64,000 nt of DNA. Source: Maribellus maritimus. GTDB taxonomy: Bacteria > Bacteroidota > Bacteroidia > Bacteroidales > Prolixibacteraceae. Under the pieces are notes generated by a model, which ran no database searches, was not told the DNA's origin, and worked only from the letters and a program-made list of their open reading frames with translations. A program made the position numbers and the translations under genes. The stretch covers positions 62,001 to 126,000 of the forward strand of contig NZ_JAIKLE010000017.1 in NCBI RefSeq assembly GCF_022267315.1. The letters run 5' to 3'. Position 1 is the stretch's first letter. The number at the start of each line of letters is the position of its first letter. Shown one piece after another: positions 16,834 through 24,185 of the stretch.

Positions 16834-19800
16834 ATGTCCTTATTTCGTAAAATATCAATTTTGTTTGAGAAATCATCTTGGAGATCAGGATTTTTCGAAA
16901 AAGTATACGGTATTCGGTCTGTAGTTTTATCGCCGGTTTTTTCGCTAATTTTGACGGTTGTTTTTCTGTTAGCATTCGAAAGTGTTGCTGCGCAAAACTG
17001 GAATTGGACGGGAGATGTTAGCAACGACTGGCACGAAGCTGCCAACTGGGATCAGGGAAGTGTGCCGGATGGCAACGCTAAAGTGATTATAGGTCTTATT
17101 GCATCTGGTATTTATCCGGAAATAAAAAGCGATGTAACAGTTTCAACCCTTACTGTTAGTGATTGGTATGGCGGAGCTATAGCCGTGGTGAATGGTGCAA
17201 CACTTACCATTGAAAATAATCTTGATATTCAGGACTACGGAGAAATATTACTTGACAGCGGGAATCTTCAATTTAATGGAAAAGGGAATAACGGACACGA
17301 TATTACCATGGCGTTTCTCAATACTTCTATCAGGATCATTAATTCTGGAACACTAAACTCGCCGGATTGTAAATTAACCATAAATGGTGAATTGATACTT
17401 GAGGACGGGAATATTAATCTGGGGGATGGGTTTGAGTTGGCCTCGGGGAAGACTTTTGATGTGTTGCGGGGAAGTGTAAATGTGTATGGCTCAACATTGA
17501 TTAAAGGAACGCTAAATGGAGGAGTCGGAAATTTTGTTTTTGACGGGGATTCCTCGAATAGCACCCACAAGGCTGAAATAAGAAGTGAAGGGCGTTTTTA
17601 CATGTCTCCTTCCGCTTCTGATGTGCAGACCTTGGATTGTACTTCTGATGATCCCGAATTCTCTGGTGGAACTGTTGATTTTTATACACCGTGCTACATT
17701 CAGAACTCCGGTTATTTTTACGGAGGAAATGCGTATGTTACTTTTTACAATTCGATTAGCCCGAATGGAACAGCCGTGATAGAAACTCATAATGGTATGC
17801 TTTTGTTTAAAGGAGATCTTACTGCTTATGGTACAGCTAATATAAATATTACATGTAGAGGCACACTTCAGGTAAACGGGAATACTACTTTGAAATCAGC
17901 AGGCTATATAAATGCTGTAAGTGGTGATATTTATTTTGGAGGCAGTTTAAGAACTGAAAACAGCAGTGGAACAATAAATGCAGGAGGAAGTACAATTTAT
18001 TTTAGCGGAAGCAGCTTTGAAAATGAAGGTTTTTTTAATGCAGGAACAAGTACTTTTATTTTTAATGGAGACAATCAGGTGTTTAGTACACACAGCTGGA
18101 GGGATGACAATACGTTTTATAATCTTGTTGTAGAAAGCGGAGCTGATGTGCAGTCTACCCACAATGTGATGGTTTTAAATGATTTGGAAGTTGGTGAAAC
18201 TGGGAGTTTTACGATTGAGCCTGGTAAAACGCTCGATGCAGTTGGTTATGTTACCGGCGAAGATTACATTTTTACCAATCGTCCGTATATTGTATCGTTA
18301 GTAATTAATTCAGAAAATACAATCACGGCCATTTTTAACGAACCCCTGGATCCTGTTTCATCACAAACTGCATCTAATTACCGGGTAGAAAATGAGACGG
18401 GGAATACAATTGACTATCCAAAAAATCCGGTTCTTGGAGGGGCAAATAACAATGAGGTTTCCTTGGTACTTGGTTTTAATATTGCGTCGGATGTTAATTA
18501 TTATCTTATCGGGAATAATGTTAAAAATTTGAATAATTATACTTTAAGTGCTAATCATAAAAAAAGATTTCTGGAAACAGAGCCGGCAAATTTTTGGAGA
18601 TGGGCAGGAACAATTGATTCAGAATGGGAAAAAGCGGGGAACTGGGTAAAGAACAAACTGCCTCAAACCAGTTCACATGTTGTTATCCCGATAACACCAA
18701 ATGATCCCCTGATATCGTCGCAGGGGAACCGTATTTTTGATCTTGAAATAAAGACAGGAGCATCGTTAACGATCGGCTCAACAGGGAATTTAACTGTGGA
18801 TAACAGTGTTTCAAACAGTGCGGGATCCGGAGGTTTACTTATTGCTTCTGATACCGAAGGAACCGGTTCGTTAATTCATAATACCAACGGCGTTTTGGCA
18901 ACATTTCAACGGTATATTTCGGGCGAACCTCAAACATGGCAAATGATTTCTTCGCCTGTGGCAGACCAGGAAATTTCGGGAAATTTTACACCTACCGGGG
19001 GGAGTGATGCATACGGCGACAATACACGATACGATTTTTATTCGTGGTATGAGCCGGATACCTCCTGGGTGTATCTTCTGAATACCAATCAGCCGCCAAC
19101 GTGGCTGACAAGCAATAACAATAGTAATAATTTTATATCAGGAAGGGGGTATCTCATTTCTTACAAGGATGCCCATCCAACCAAAGCTTTTCAGGGAACC
19201 CTGAGTAACGGAGAAGTTTCTGTTCAATTGTCCAAAACAGCAGGAACGGGAACAGAGTTTGGATTTAACCTCGTTGGAAATCCGTATCCTTCTTCTGTCG
19301 ACTGGAAATCTTCCGGCTGGGGAAGAAACACATTGGAAGGTAATAATCAAGGTTATGATATCTGGATTTGGAGCGAAACAAACAATAATTATGGTGCTTA
19401 CAATTCAGCTTCTGCATCAGATGATGGTACTCTTGGAGTTTCGCGTTATATAGCACCAACTCAGGGATTTTTTGTGAAAGCCAGTCAATCGGGAGTGCTT
19501 TCCATGAGTAATTCCGTCAGGGTAAATGAAGGAGCCGGAAATTGGCTTAAAAATGCTAATAGCACTCAGAATAGAATTGTGGTTGATGTGAAATCTACCG
19601 ACGGATTTGGTAAAGATGAAGTTATTATTGAATTTGGACATACGGGACAAGAAACGGGTACGGCGAAACGATTTAGTTTTGTGCCTGCCTCTCCGAGTTT
19701 GTTTCTGGAGGAAGAGCAAATGGCTTACTCAATACGCTTGTTGGGAGAAAAAGAAGATTATCCGGTTTTGCCCGTCTCTTTTGATGCCGGAGAAAACGGA

Positions 19801-20220
19801 AATTATGAACTTACCTTTCAATTTAATTCAACAGCTTTTGAGACCTTTAAATTGTATGATAGAATTACCGGTCAATGGAATGATATAGAAGAAGGAGAAG
19901 TCTATTCTTTTGAAGCTGAAAAAGACGAAAAAACCGACCGTTTTGTTTTGCAAATTGTATCAGGAGATTATGCAGATCCTTACGAAACACTTCCGGTTAT
20001 TATTTATTCTGAACAAAGAAAAATAACAGCTGATTTACGTCTTGTCGAAGGCGAATACACTTGTGATATTTATACTCTGACAGGGCAGAAATTAGTGACC
20101 CGCAAACTTTTCGGGGGACAGACCGCAGAGTTTGTTGTCCCCTCGGCAAGTTCGATAGTTATTGTTCAGATAGTGGGGCAAGACGGAAGAAAAATAGAAA
20201 AAGTCCCTGTTATTTATTAG
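16834..20220 (+). CDS. Large secreted surface protein with an atypical T9SS-like C-terminus
   Basis: From the ATG at 16834 the protein has 1128 residues. An upstream in-frame ATG at 16723 would add 37 hydrophobic residues before the signal peptide, so I prefer 16834. The signal ends near SVAAQ. A module NWTGDVSNDWHEAANWD (about 51-67) begins a repetitive beta-rich region (to about 480) of glycine/asparagine-rich strands, likely a right-handed beta-helix. An SbsA-like Ig domain follows (IVSLVINSENTITAIFNEPLDP), then a second WRWAGTIDSEWEKAGNW module (about 590) and a beta-rich C-terminal half. The last about 80 residues (YTCDIYTLTGQKLVTRKLF) resemble a T9SS sorting domain but lack the usual YPNP start. 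It is probably an adhesin or surface-layer protein; the ligand is unknown. Confidence 0.8.
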   Translation: MSLFRKISILFEKSSWRSGFFEKVYGIRSVVLSPVFSLILTVVFLLAFESVAAQNWNWTGDVSNDWHEAANWDQGSVPDGNAKVIIGLIASGIYPEIKSDVTVSTLTVSDWYGGAIAVVNGATLTIENNLDIQDYGEILLDSGNLQFNGKGNNGHDITMAFLNTSIRIINSGTLNSPDCKLTINGELILEDGNINLGDGFELASGKTFDVLRGSVNVYGSTLIKGTLNGGVGNFVFDGDSSNSTHKAEIRSEGRFYMSPSASDVQTLDCTSDDPEFSGGTVDFYTPCYIQNSGYFYGGNAYVTFYNSISPNGTAVIETHNGMLLFKGDLTAYGTANINITCRGTLQVNGNTTLKSAGYINAVSGDIYFGGSLRTENSSGTINAGGSTIYFSGSSFENEGFFNAGTSTFIFNGDNQVFSTHSWRDDNTFYNLVVESGADVQSTHNVMVLNDLEVGETGSFTIEPGKTLDAVGYVTGEDYIFTNRPYIVSLVINSENTITAIFNEPLDPVSSQTASNYRVENETGNTIDYPKNPVLGGANNNEVSLVLGFNIASDVNYYLIGNNVKNLNNYTLSANHKKRFLETEPANFWRWAGTIDSEWEKAGNWVKNKLPQTSSHVVIPITPNDPLISSQGNRIFDLEIKTGASLTIGSTGNLTVDNSVSNSAGSGGLLIASDTEGTGSLIHNTNGVLATFQRYISGEPQTWQMISSPVADQEISGNFTPTGGSDAYGDNTRYDFYSWYEPDTSWVYLLNTNQPPTWLTSNNNSNNFISGRGYLISYKDAHPTKAFQGTLSNGEVSVQLSKTAGTGTEFGFNLVGNPYPSSVDWKSSGWGRNTLEGNNQGYDIWIWSETNNNYGAYNSASASDDGTLGVSRYIAPTQGFFVKASQSGVLSMSNSVRVNEGAGNWLKNANSTQNRIVVDVKSTDGFGKDEVIIEFGHTGQETGTAKRFSFVPASPSLFLEEEQMAYSIRLLGEKEDYPVLPVSFDAGENGNYELTFQFNSTAFETFKLYDRITGQWNDIEEGEVYSFEAEKDEKTDRFVLQIVSGDYADPYETLPVIIYSEQRKITADLRLVEGEYTCDIYTLTGQKLVTRKLFGGQTAEFVVPSASSIVIVQIVGQDGRKIEKVPVIY

Positions 20221-20224
20221 TTGG

Positions 20225-20275
20225 TGTGTGTAAGTAATAGAAGTGTAATATCTTTGAGGAAGTTACTTCCACACA
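20225..20275 (+). terminator. Inverted repeat after the surface-protein gene
   Basis: TGTGTGTAAGTAA (20225-20237) pairs with TTACTTCCACACA (20263-20275) with one mismatch, and is followed by AAAAATAAATC rather than a T-run. A nested palindrome GGAAGTTACTTCC lies in its 3' part. It begins 5 nt after the stop codon, which suits a 3'-end hairpin, although the missing U-tract makes intrinsic termination uncertain. Confidence 0.4.
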
Positions 20276-20511
20276 AAAATAAATCAAGTAAGTCAGTTTT
20301 TTTTACCCTTAAAATCAGTTAAAATTACCCTCTCTTTCAGAGACACTCTGTTTTATTTATTTGTTGCATTTGGTTAAATTTATATCGACGTTTTGAATTG
20401 CCTTGTAAATTTTTAAAACCCTGAGAGATAAAAAAAGTTTTTTTTATCTTTTTTTTAAACAAGGTGAAAACGTTCTTTGTTTTACAAATTAGGAATTTAA
20501 ACAAAACAAAA

Positions 20512-21015
20512 ATGGACGCTTTGATATTTTGTAAATTTCCTAGGTGCTTGCATATAATAATCAGATTGAAAAATACTTTTGTATTGACGATTGTATTTTT
20601 ATTTATTATGTTAGGTTTTGGAAAGGTTGGCGCACAGGTAAGGGCCACTGGACATGTATTTGCTGAAATAGTAGAACCGGCAATGCTTACTGCCAGTACC
20701 AGCAACGATCACATTATTTATAATAATGAGAATACAACATCATCAGATTTGATTCTTGCAGAAATAGCTGTTGCCGGAAGCGCTGATACTGATATGGGTG
20801 TATCGGTTCAAACTACAGTGCTGGAAGGAAAAAATGGAGAAATTTATTCTTTTGATACTTTCTTTTGTCCCGATTCTAATCAGTCGGCGGCCGGGAATAC
20901 CATAGATGCTGATAAAAGAGTATTTAAGCTAAACGGAACACCACAAAAAGACATTGTCGGGGAAAAAAATAATATGTTTACCGGGCAATATGAGGTAACA
21001 TTTATGTACAATTGA
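20512..21015 (+). CDS. Pilin-like secreted protein 1 (divergent, DUF4402-type layout)
   Basis: The first of four small exported proteins, 167 residues from the ATG at 20512; a GTG at 20464 in frame would add 16 residues. A long N-region precedes a hydrophobic signal ending near KVGAQ. The mature start VRATGHVFAEIVEPAMLTA alternates hydrophobic residues, as does ITAEVFAEVIEALAA of the protein at 22041. The end YEVTFMYN has the penultimate tyrosine of chaperone-usher subunits. The central LNFG-like motif is missing and there are 23 extra residues around FFCPDSNQSAAGN, so it is a distant member. Its role, whether minor subunit or adaptor, is inferred only from layout and neighbours. Confidence 0.65.
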   Translation: MDALIFCKFPRCLHIIIRLKNTFVLTIVFLFIMLGFGKVGAQVRATGHVFAEIVEPAMLTASTSNDHIIYNNENTTSSDLILAEIAVAGSADTDMGVSVQTTVLEGKNGEIYSFDTFFCPDSNQSAAGNTIDADKRVFKLNGTPQKDIVGEKNNMFTGQYEVTFMYN

Positions 21016-21422
21016 TGTATCCTTTTTTAAACCTTTTGGGTGTGTCTTTCGTCATTTATATAAAATCTCTGCTGTTACAAATCCTGATTTTACTTTCCGT
21101 TTCCTTTTTCTGTCTGTTTAAAAGCTCAGCAATGAAAATAAAATAAAAACTGAGTGATGTAGATTTCCAAAATCCGGAATTTTCGTCCCGCTTTCCCAAT
21201 CGATCTAATTTATACTTATTTTTTTATTCTTTCCCCTGTTATCTTAAAATGAGTCTGCGTCCCATTTTGAACACTCTATTCCCTTGGGGAGAGTGTTTTT
21301 GTGTTGATTGGTGATGTTATATTGTTGTTTATCAGTGTTTTGCATAAAAAGGCATGCGCATTGCTTAAGGGGTGGCACGAAAATGTTAAACGAAAATTAA
21401 TAAAATTTAAAAACACAAAATC
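21016..21422. other. Intergenic region before the major DUF4402 gene
   Basis: A 407-bp gap without any supportable open frame. It holds a terminator-like hairpin (21270-21300) and an AT-rich leader directly before the ATG at 21423. I see no clear TAnnTTTG box. Its size, compared with the 12-14 nt gaps further downstream, suggests that the DUF4402 gene has its own promoter and leader. Confidence 0.5.
21270..21300 (+). terminator. Terminator-like hairpin upstream of the DUF4402 gene
   Basis: AACACTCT (21270-21277) pairs with AGAGTGTT (21290-21297). The loop can form an inner CCC/GGG stem, and five T's end at 21300. It lies 255 bp after the stop of the preceding gene and 123 bp before the next start, so it could end the upstream transcript or act in a long leader. 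Confidence 0.5.
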
Positions 21423-21959
21423 ATGAAAAAGTTAGTTTTTTTATTCGCAAGCCTTTTTATTATCGTAGTTGCAACGCAGAGTGTAAAAGCACAAGAATCG
21501 GCGACTGCAGAAAGTTCTGCTACAATTATTACGCCGATTAGTATTTCTAAGAATACGAGTGCTGTGGGAGGAGGAGATTTAAATTTTGGTAACATCGCAG
21601 TTCAGTCAACTAATGGAGGAACTGTTATTTTATCTACTGACCCAGAACAAGACAGGGAAGCTACTGGTGGAGTTACATTGCCCGTCTCAACGGGAATAGT
21701 AAGCCCAGCATCCTTTACAGTAACAGGAGATGGAGAAAGGACTTTTTCTATAAGCCTACCAACTACTTCAATAGTTTTAACAAGTGGAGAAAATGAAATG
21801 ACTTTAGGCTCATTTGAAAGTTCTCCAAGTGGTTCGAGTTCACTTTCAAGTGGTACAAAAACTGTTACAGTTGGTGGAGTTCTTCAAGTTAATGCACAAC
21901 AACCAGCAGGTGTATATACAAATGCAAATGGATTGGAGGTAACTGTTAACTATAATTAA
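21423..21959 (+). CDS. DUF4402 protein, candidate major pilin subunit
   Basis: A 178-residue secreted protein with signal peptide ending VKAQ. It carries the full DUF4402 pattern: SATIITPISISK (beta strand A), DLNFGNIAV (about 55-63), GGTVILST, a central FTVTGDGERTFSISLP (about 99-114), the KTVTVGGVLQV block (about 146-156), and a C-terminal strand GLEVTVNYN whose penultimate residue is Tyr. DUF4402 domains are Ig-like beta sandwiches resembling donor-strand subunits. A strong terminator follows at once (21976-22008), a typical arrangement for an abundantly expressed subunit with limited read-through. It is upstream of the chaperone and usher genes. Pilin function is inferred; the DUF4402 match is direct. 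Confidence 0.88.
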   Translation: MKKLVFLFASLFIIVVATQSVKAQESATAESSATIITPISISKNTSAVGGGDLNFGNIAVQSTNGGTVILSTDPEQDREATGGVTLPVSTGIVSPASFTVTGDGERTFSISLPTTSIVLTSGENEMTLGSFESSPSGSSSLSSGTKTVTVGGVLQVNAQQPAGVYTNANGLEVTVNYN

Positions 21960-21975
21960 GATACAAAACGATTTC

Positions 21976-22008
21976 AAAAAAAGGGCGGCCAGGGTTGCCC
22001 TTTTTTTT
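21976..22008 (+). terminator. Strong Rho-independent terminator after the DUF4402 gene
   Basis: An A-run plus GGGC (21976-21986) pairs with GCCC (21997-22000) followed by eight T's (22001-22008), giving an 11-bp stem and a 10-nt loop. It lies 17 nt after the stop codon of the major DUF4402 gene and 33 nt before the next one, and would uncouple their expression levels. Confidence 0.85.
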
Positions 22009-22040
22009 ACCCAGTTGTTAAGGTTTTAAAATTCACAAAC

Positions 22041-22553
22041 ATGTACCGTTATTTTTTTATCGCTTTTATTTCTTTCTTTCTCATACCTGGTGTGGCACGT
22101 TCGCAAGAAAGCAGCATTACAGCAGAGGTGTTTGCCGAAGTAATTGAAGCGCTGGCCGCCAACGAAGATCAGGCTTTAAACTTTGGCCGTTTTACAACGG
22201 GGAATAACGGTGGTTCAATTGTTATTTCTCCGGGAGGAATTCGTTCGGCGCAGGGATCGGTAATTGCGGCTGGCGGCGGATACAGTCCCGGTAAATTTTT
22301 AGTGGAAGGAGAGCCGGGCGCTACTTTCAGTATACAGCTTCCCCGAACAGCCACTACATTGGTGCATTCTGAAAGCGGAAAAACGATGGATGTTGAAGGC
22401 TGGGTTTCGGACCCTCCATCGGGAGATGCAGCTACCTTGTCGGACGGAGAACGTTTGGTAAGTATAGGAGCTACGCTCAACATCGGTCCGGTTGATGAGA
22501 ATCCAGTTGGTATATATTCGGGTTCTTTTATTGTAACCTTTGCCTACAATTAG
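22041..22553 (+). CDS. DUF4402 protein, candidate pilin subunit 3
   Basis: A 170-residue exported protein, signal ending GVARSQ. The mature N-terminus SSITAEVFAEVIEALAA is an alternating hydrophobic segment, as expected for a donor strand. Then come ALNFGRF (about 50-56), GGSIVISPGG, FLVEGEPGATFSIQLPRTATTL (about 88-109), ERLVSIGATLNIG, and the C-terminus GIYSGSFIVTFAYN. That ending has a glycine 14 residues from the end and a penultimate tyrosine, the classical chaperone-usher subunit signature. It follows the strong terminator and is 172 bp before the chaperone gene. Confidence 0.85.
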   Translation: MYRYFFIAFISFFLIPGVARSQESSITAEVFAEVIEALAANEDQALNFGRFTTGNNGGSIVISPGGIRSAQGSVIAAGGGYSPGKFLVEGEPGATFSIQLPRTATTLVHSESGKTMDVEGWVSDPPSGDAATLSDGERLVSIGATLNIGPVDENPVGIYSGSFIVTFAYN

Positions 22554-22676
22554 CCATTTCATAATATTCCGGAGTATTTAAGATCTTATCGTTTTGTTTA
22601 TTTAAACCTCATTCCTGTTCTGTAAGTTTATTTTCCGCCGACACGTGCTGGTGATTATTTTTGTATCACAGTATTG

Positions 22677-22708
22677 TTGTTGATATTTATTAAAAAAATG
22701 TAGTTTTG
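22677..22708 (+). promoter_or_regulatory. Bacteroidota-type promoter for the chaperone-pilin-usher genes
   Basis: TTG at 22677-22679, then 21 nt, then TAGTTTTG at 22701-22708, fits the Bacteroidota consensus TTTG-N19/21-TAnnTTTG. It lies 18 nt before the chaperone ATG, so the leader would be very short. It would give the chaperone, the fourth subunit and the usher a promoter independent of the major subunit. Confidence 0.5.
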
Positions 22709-22725
22709 AAAGAAAATTCCCAATT

Positions 22726-23601
22726 ATGATACAGAAAAAACAGATTAATACCGCTCAGTTTAGACTATCCTTTTTGTATAAAAGCATGTTGTTCTTTTCG
22801 GTTGTTGTTCTTCTTCTTCCACAAATTAGCAGGGCACAGGGAGATTTGCTGATAACACCGCGGCGTGTCGTTTTTGAAGGGGGTAAACAAAGAGAGGAAA
22901 TAACACTGGCGAATACGGGACAGGACACCGCTTATTATTCAATTTCTTTTTTACAATACAGAATGACCGAGGATGGCAATTTCAAGGAAGTAACTGAGCC
23001 GGAGGAAGGACAAATGTTTGCAGATCCGTATATCCGGTTTTTTCCACGCTCGGTCGAGCTTGCTCCGGGTGAGTCACAGGTGGTTAGAATGCAGTTGAGA
23101 CGGATGCCCAATATGGTTGATGGTGAATATCGCTCTCATTTGTATTTTAGGGCCGTGCCGGAAGAAAAACCATTGGGCGAAGAAGATATATTAACCGATA
23201 GTACAGCAATTGGAATACGATTGACTCCTATTTTTGGAATTTCCATACCGGTTATAGCAAGGATTGGTAACCTTTCGTCTGACGTAGTTTTGAGCGATTT
23301 GAATGTTCAGCAAAATAGTCAGGGAGCGAATGTGCTTAATGTTGTGCTTAACCGGGAAGGAACCCAGTCGGTTTATGGCGACCTGAAAGCAGAATACATT
23401 ACTCCTGAAGGCGAAAAGTACTATGTTGGGCTTGTAAAAGGAATTGCTGTTTATACACCCAATCTGTTGCGGCGTTTTACCATGACACTCAATACTCCTG
23501 AAGGAATTGAATTAAATAAGGGGAAATTGCTTGTTCGGTACAGCAGTTCAAACGAAGCAAAACCTCAGGTGTACGATGAAAAAGAATTGGGGCTAAAATA
23601 A
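22726..23601 (+). CDS. PapD-like periplasmic pilus chaperone
   Basis: A 291-residue protein with an N-terminal signal ending near ISRAQ. The first Ig-like domain carries DLLITPRRVVFEGGKQREEITLANTG (about 43-68), with the basic residue expected at the subunit-anchoring position. The motif PYIRFFPRSVELAPGESQVVRMQLRR (about 101-126) and GEYRSHLYFRAVPEE (about 132-146) match COG3121 fimbrial chaperones. A second domain (about 185-291) completes the boomerang. The partner subunits are the flanking DUF4402 proteins. It is 12 nt before the fourth subunit gene, which is 14 nt before the usher gene. The fold assignment is confident. Its client range and whether it performs donor-strand complementation are inferred. 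Confidence 0.87.
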   Translation: MIQKKQINTAQFRLSFLYKSMLFFSVVVLLLPQISRAQGDLLITPRRVVFEGGKQREEITLANTGQDTAYYSISFLQYRMTEDGNFKEVTEPEEGQMFADPYIRFFPRSVELAPGESQVVRMQLRRMPNMVDGEYRSHLYFRAVPEEKPLGEEDILTDSTAIGIRLTPIFGISIPVIARIGNLSSDVVLSDLNVQQNSQGANVLNVVLNREGTQSVYGDLKAEYITPEGEKYYVGLVKGIAVYTPNLLRRFTMTLNTPEGIELNKGKLLVRYSSSNEAKPQVYDEKELGLK

Positions 23602-23613
23602 AAAAGACGCTTT

Positions 23614-24171
23614 ATGCCATTCGGAGAAAATCCCGCAAGTCATCAAAACTTTTGTTTACGAGCAATTTTTATTCGCTTCTGTAAAACTTTTATCCTTGTT
23701 GTGGCTTTTTTAATTTTTTCAGAAAATTCATTTGGACAATCTCCGTTTCCTCCGCCGAATCAGTTGCAGGTTTTTGCGGCCCAGGAATTAAGTTTTGGCA
23801 GCTTTTATACAGGAGCTTCCGGCGGAGAAGTTATTGTCAGCCCGGAAGGCAACTGTATGACTAACGGGTCGGTTATGGAACTTGCCCTTTCTCCTGCTAC
23901 TCCTGCTGTATTCGATGTCCGGCTTATTCCCGGTAGAATAGTTCACATTTCTTTTCCTGCCTCGGCAATGCTTACCAGAGTTGGGAGCAGTGAGAGTATG
24001 ATGATTAGCGGGTTTACCTCTGATAAGCAAGGAAATTATTTTGTTACTACATCTGCTCATCCTTTTATTAATCCGGTGAAAGTTGGTGCTACGCTTCATG
24101 TTGGCAGTGAAGCTTCCAATCCCTCAGGAGATTACGTTGGTAGTTTTTCAGTAACATTTATTCAGGAATAA
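23614..24171 (+). CDS. DUF4402 protein, candidate tip or terminating subunit
   Basis: 185 residues with a long N-region and signal ending SFGQ. It has the DUF4402 core: QELSFGSFYTGASGGEVIVSPEGN (about 57-80), VFDVRLIPGRIVHISFPASAML, NPVKVGATLHVG, and GDYVGSFSVTFIQE with glycine 14 from the end. Two differences from its paralogues are clear. It lacks the alternating N-terminal strand, since the mature start is a proline-rich SPFPPPNQ running straight into the core. Its last residues are QE rather than YN. A subunit that can accept but not donate a strand would sit at a fibre end, so I propose a tip or cap role. It lies between the chaperone and usher genes with 12-14 nt gaps. Confidence 0.8.
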   Translation: MPFGENPASHQNFCLRAIFIRFCKTFILVVAFLIFSENSFGQSPFPPPNQLQVFAAQELSFGSFYTGASGGEVIVSPEGNCMTNGSVMELALSPATPAVFDVRLIPGRIVHISFPASAMLTRVGSSESMMISGFTSDKQGNYFVTTSAHPFINPVKVGATLHVGSEASNPSGDYVGSFSVTFIQE

Positions 24172-24185
24172 AACCTCATTTCAGA

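Noticed and set aside
21270-21300. A riboswitch in the leader of the DUF4402 gene
   Set aside because: Only one simple hairpin with a T-run is visible; no conserved aptamer core is recognisable.
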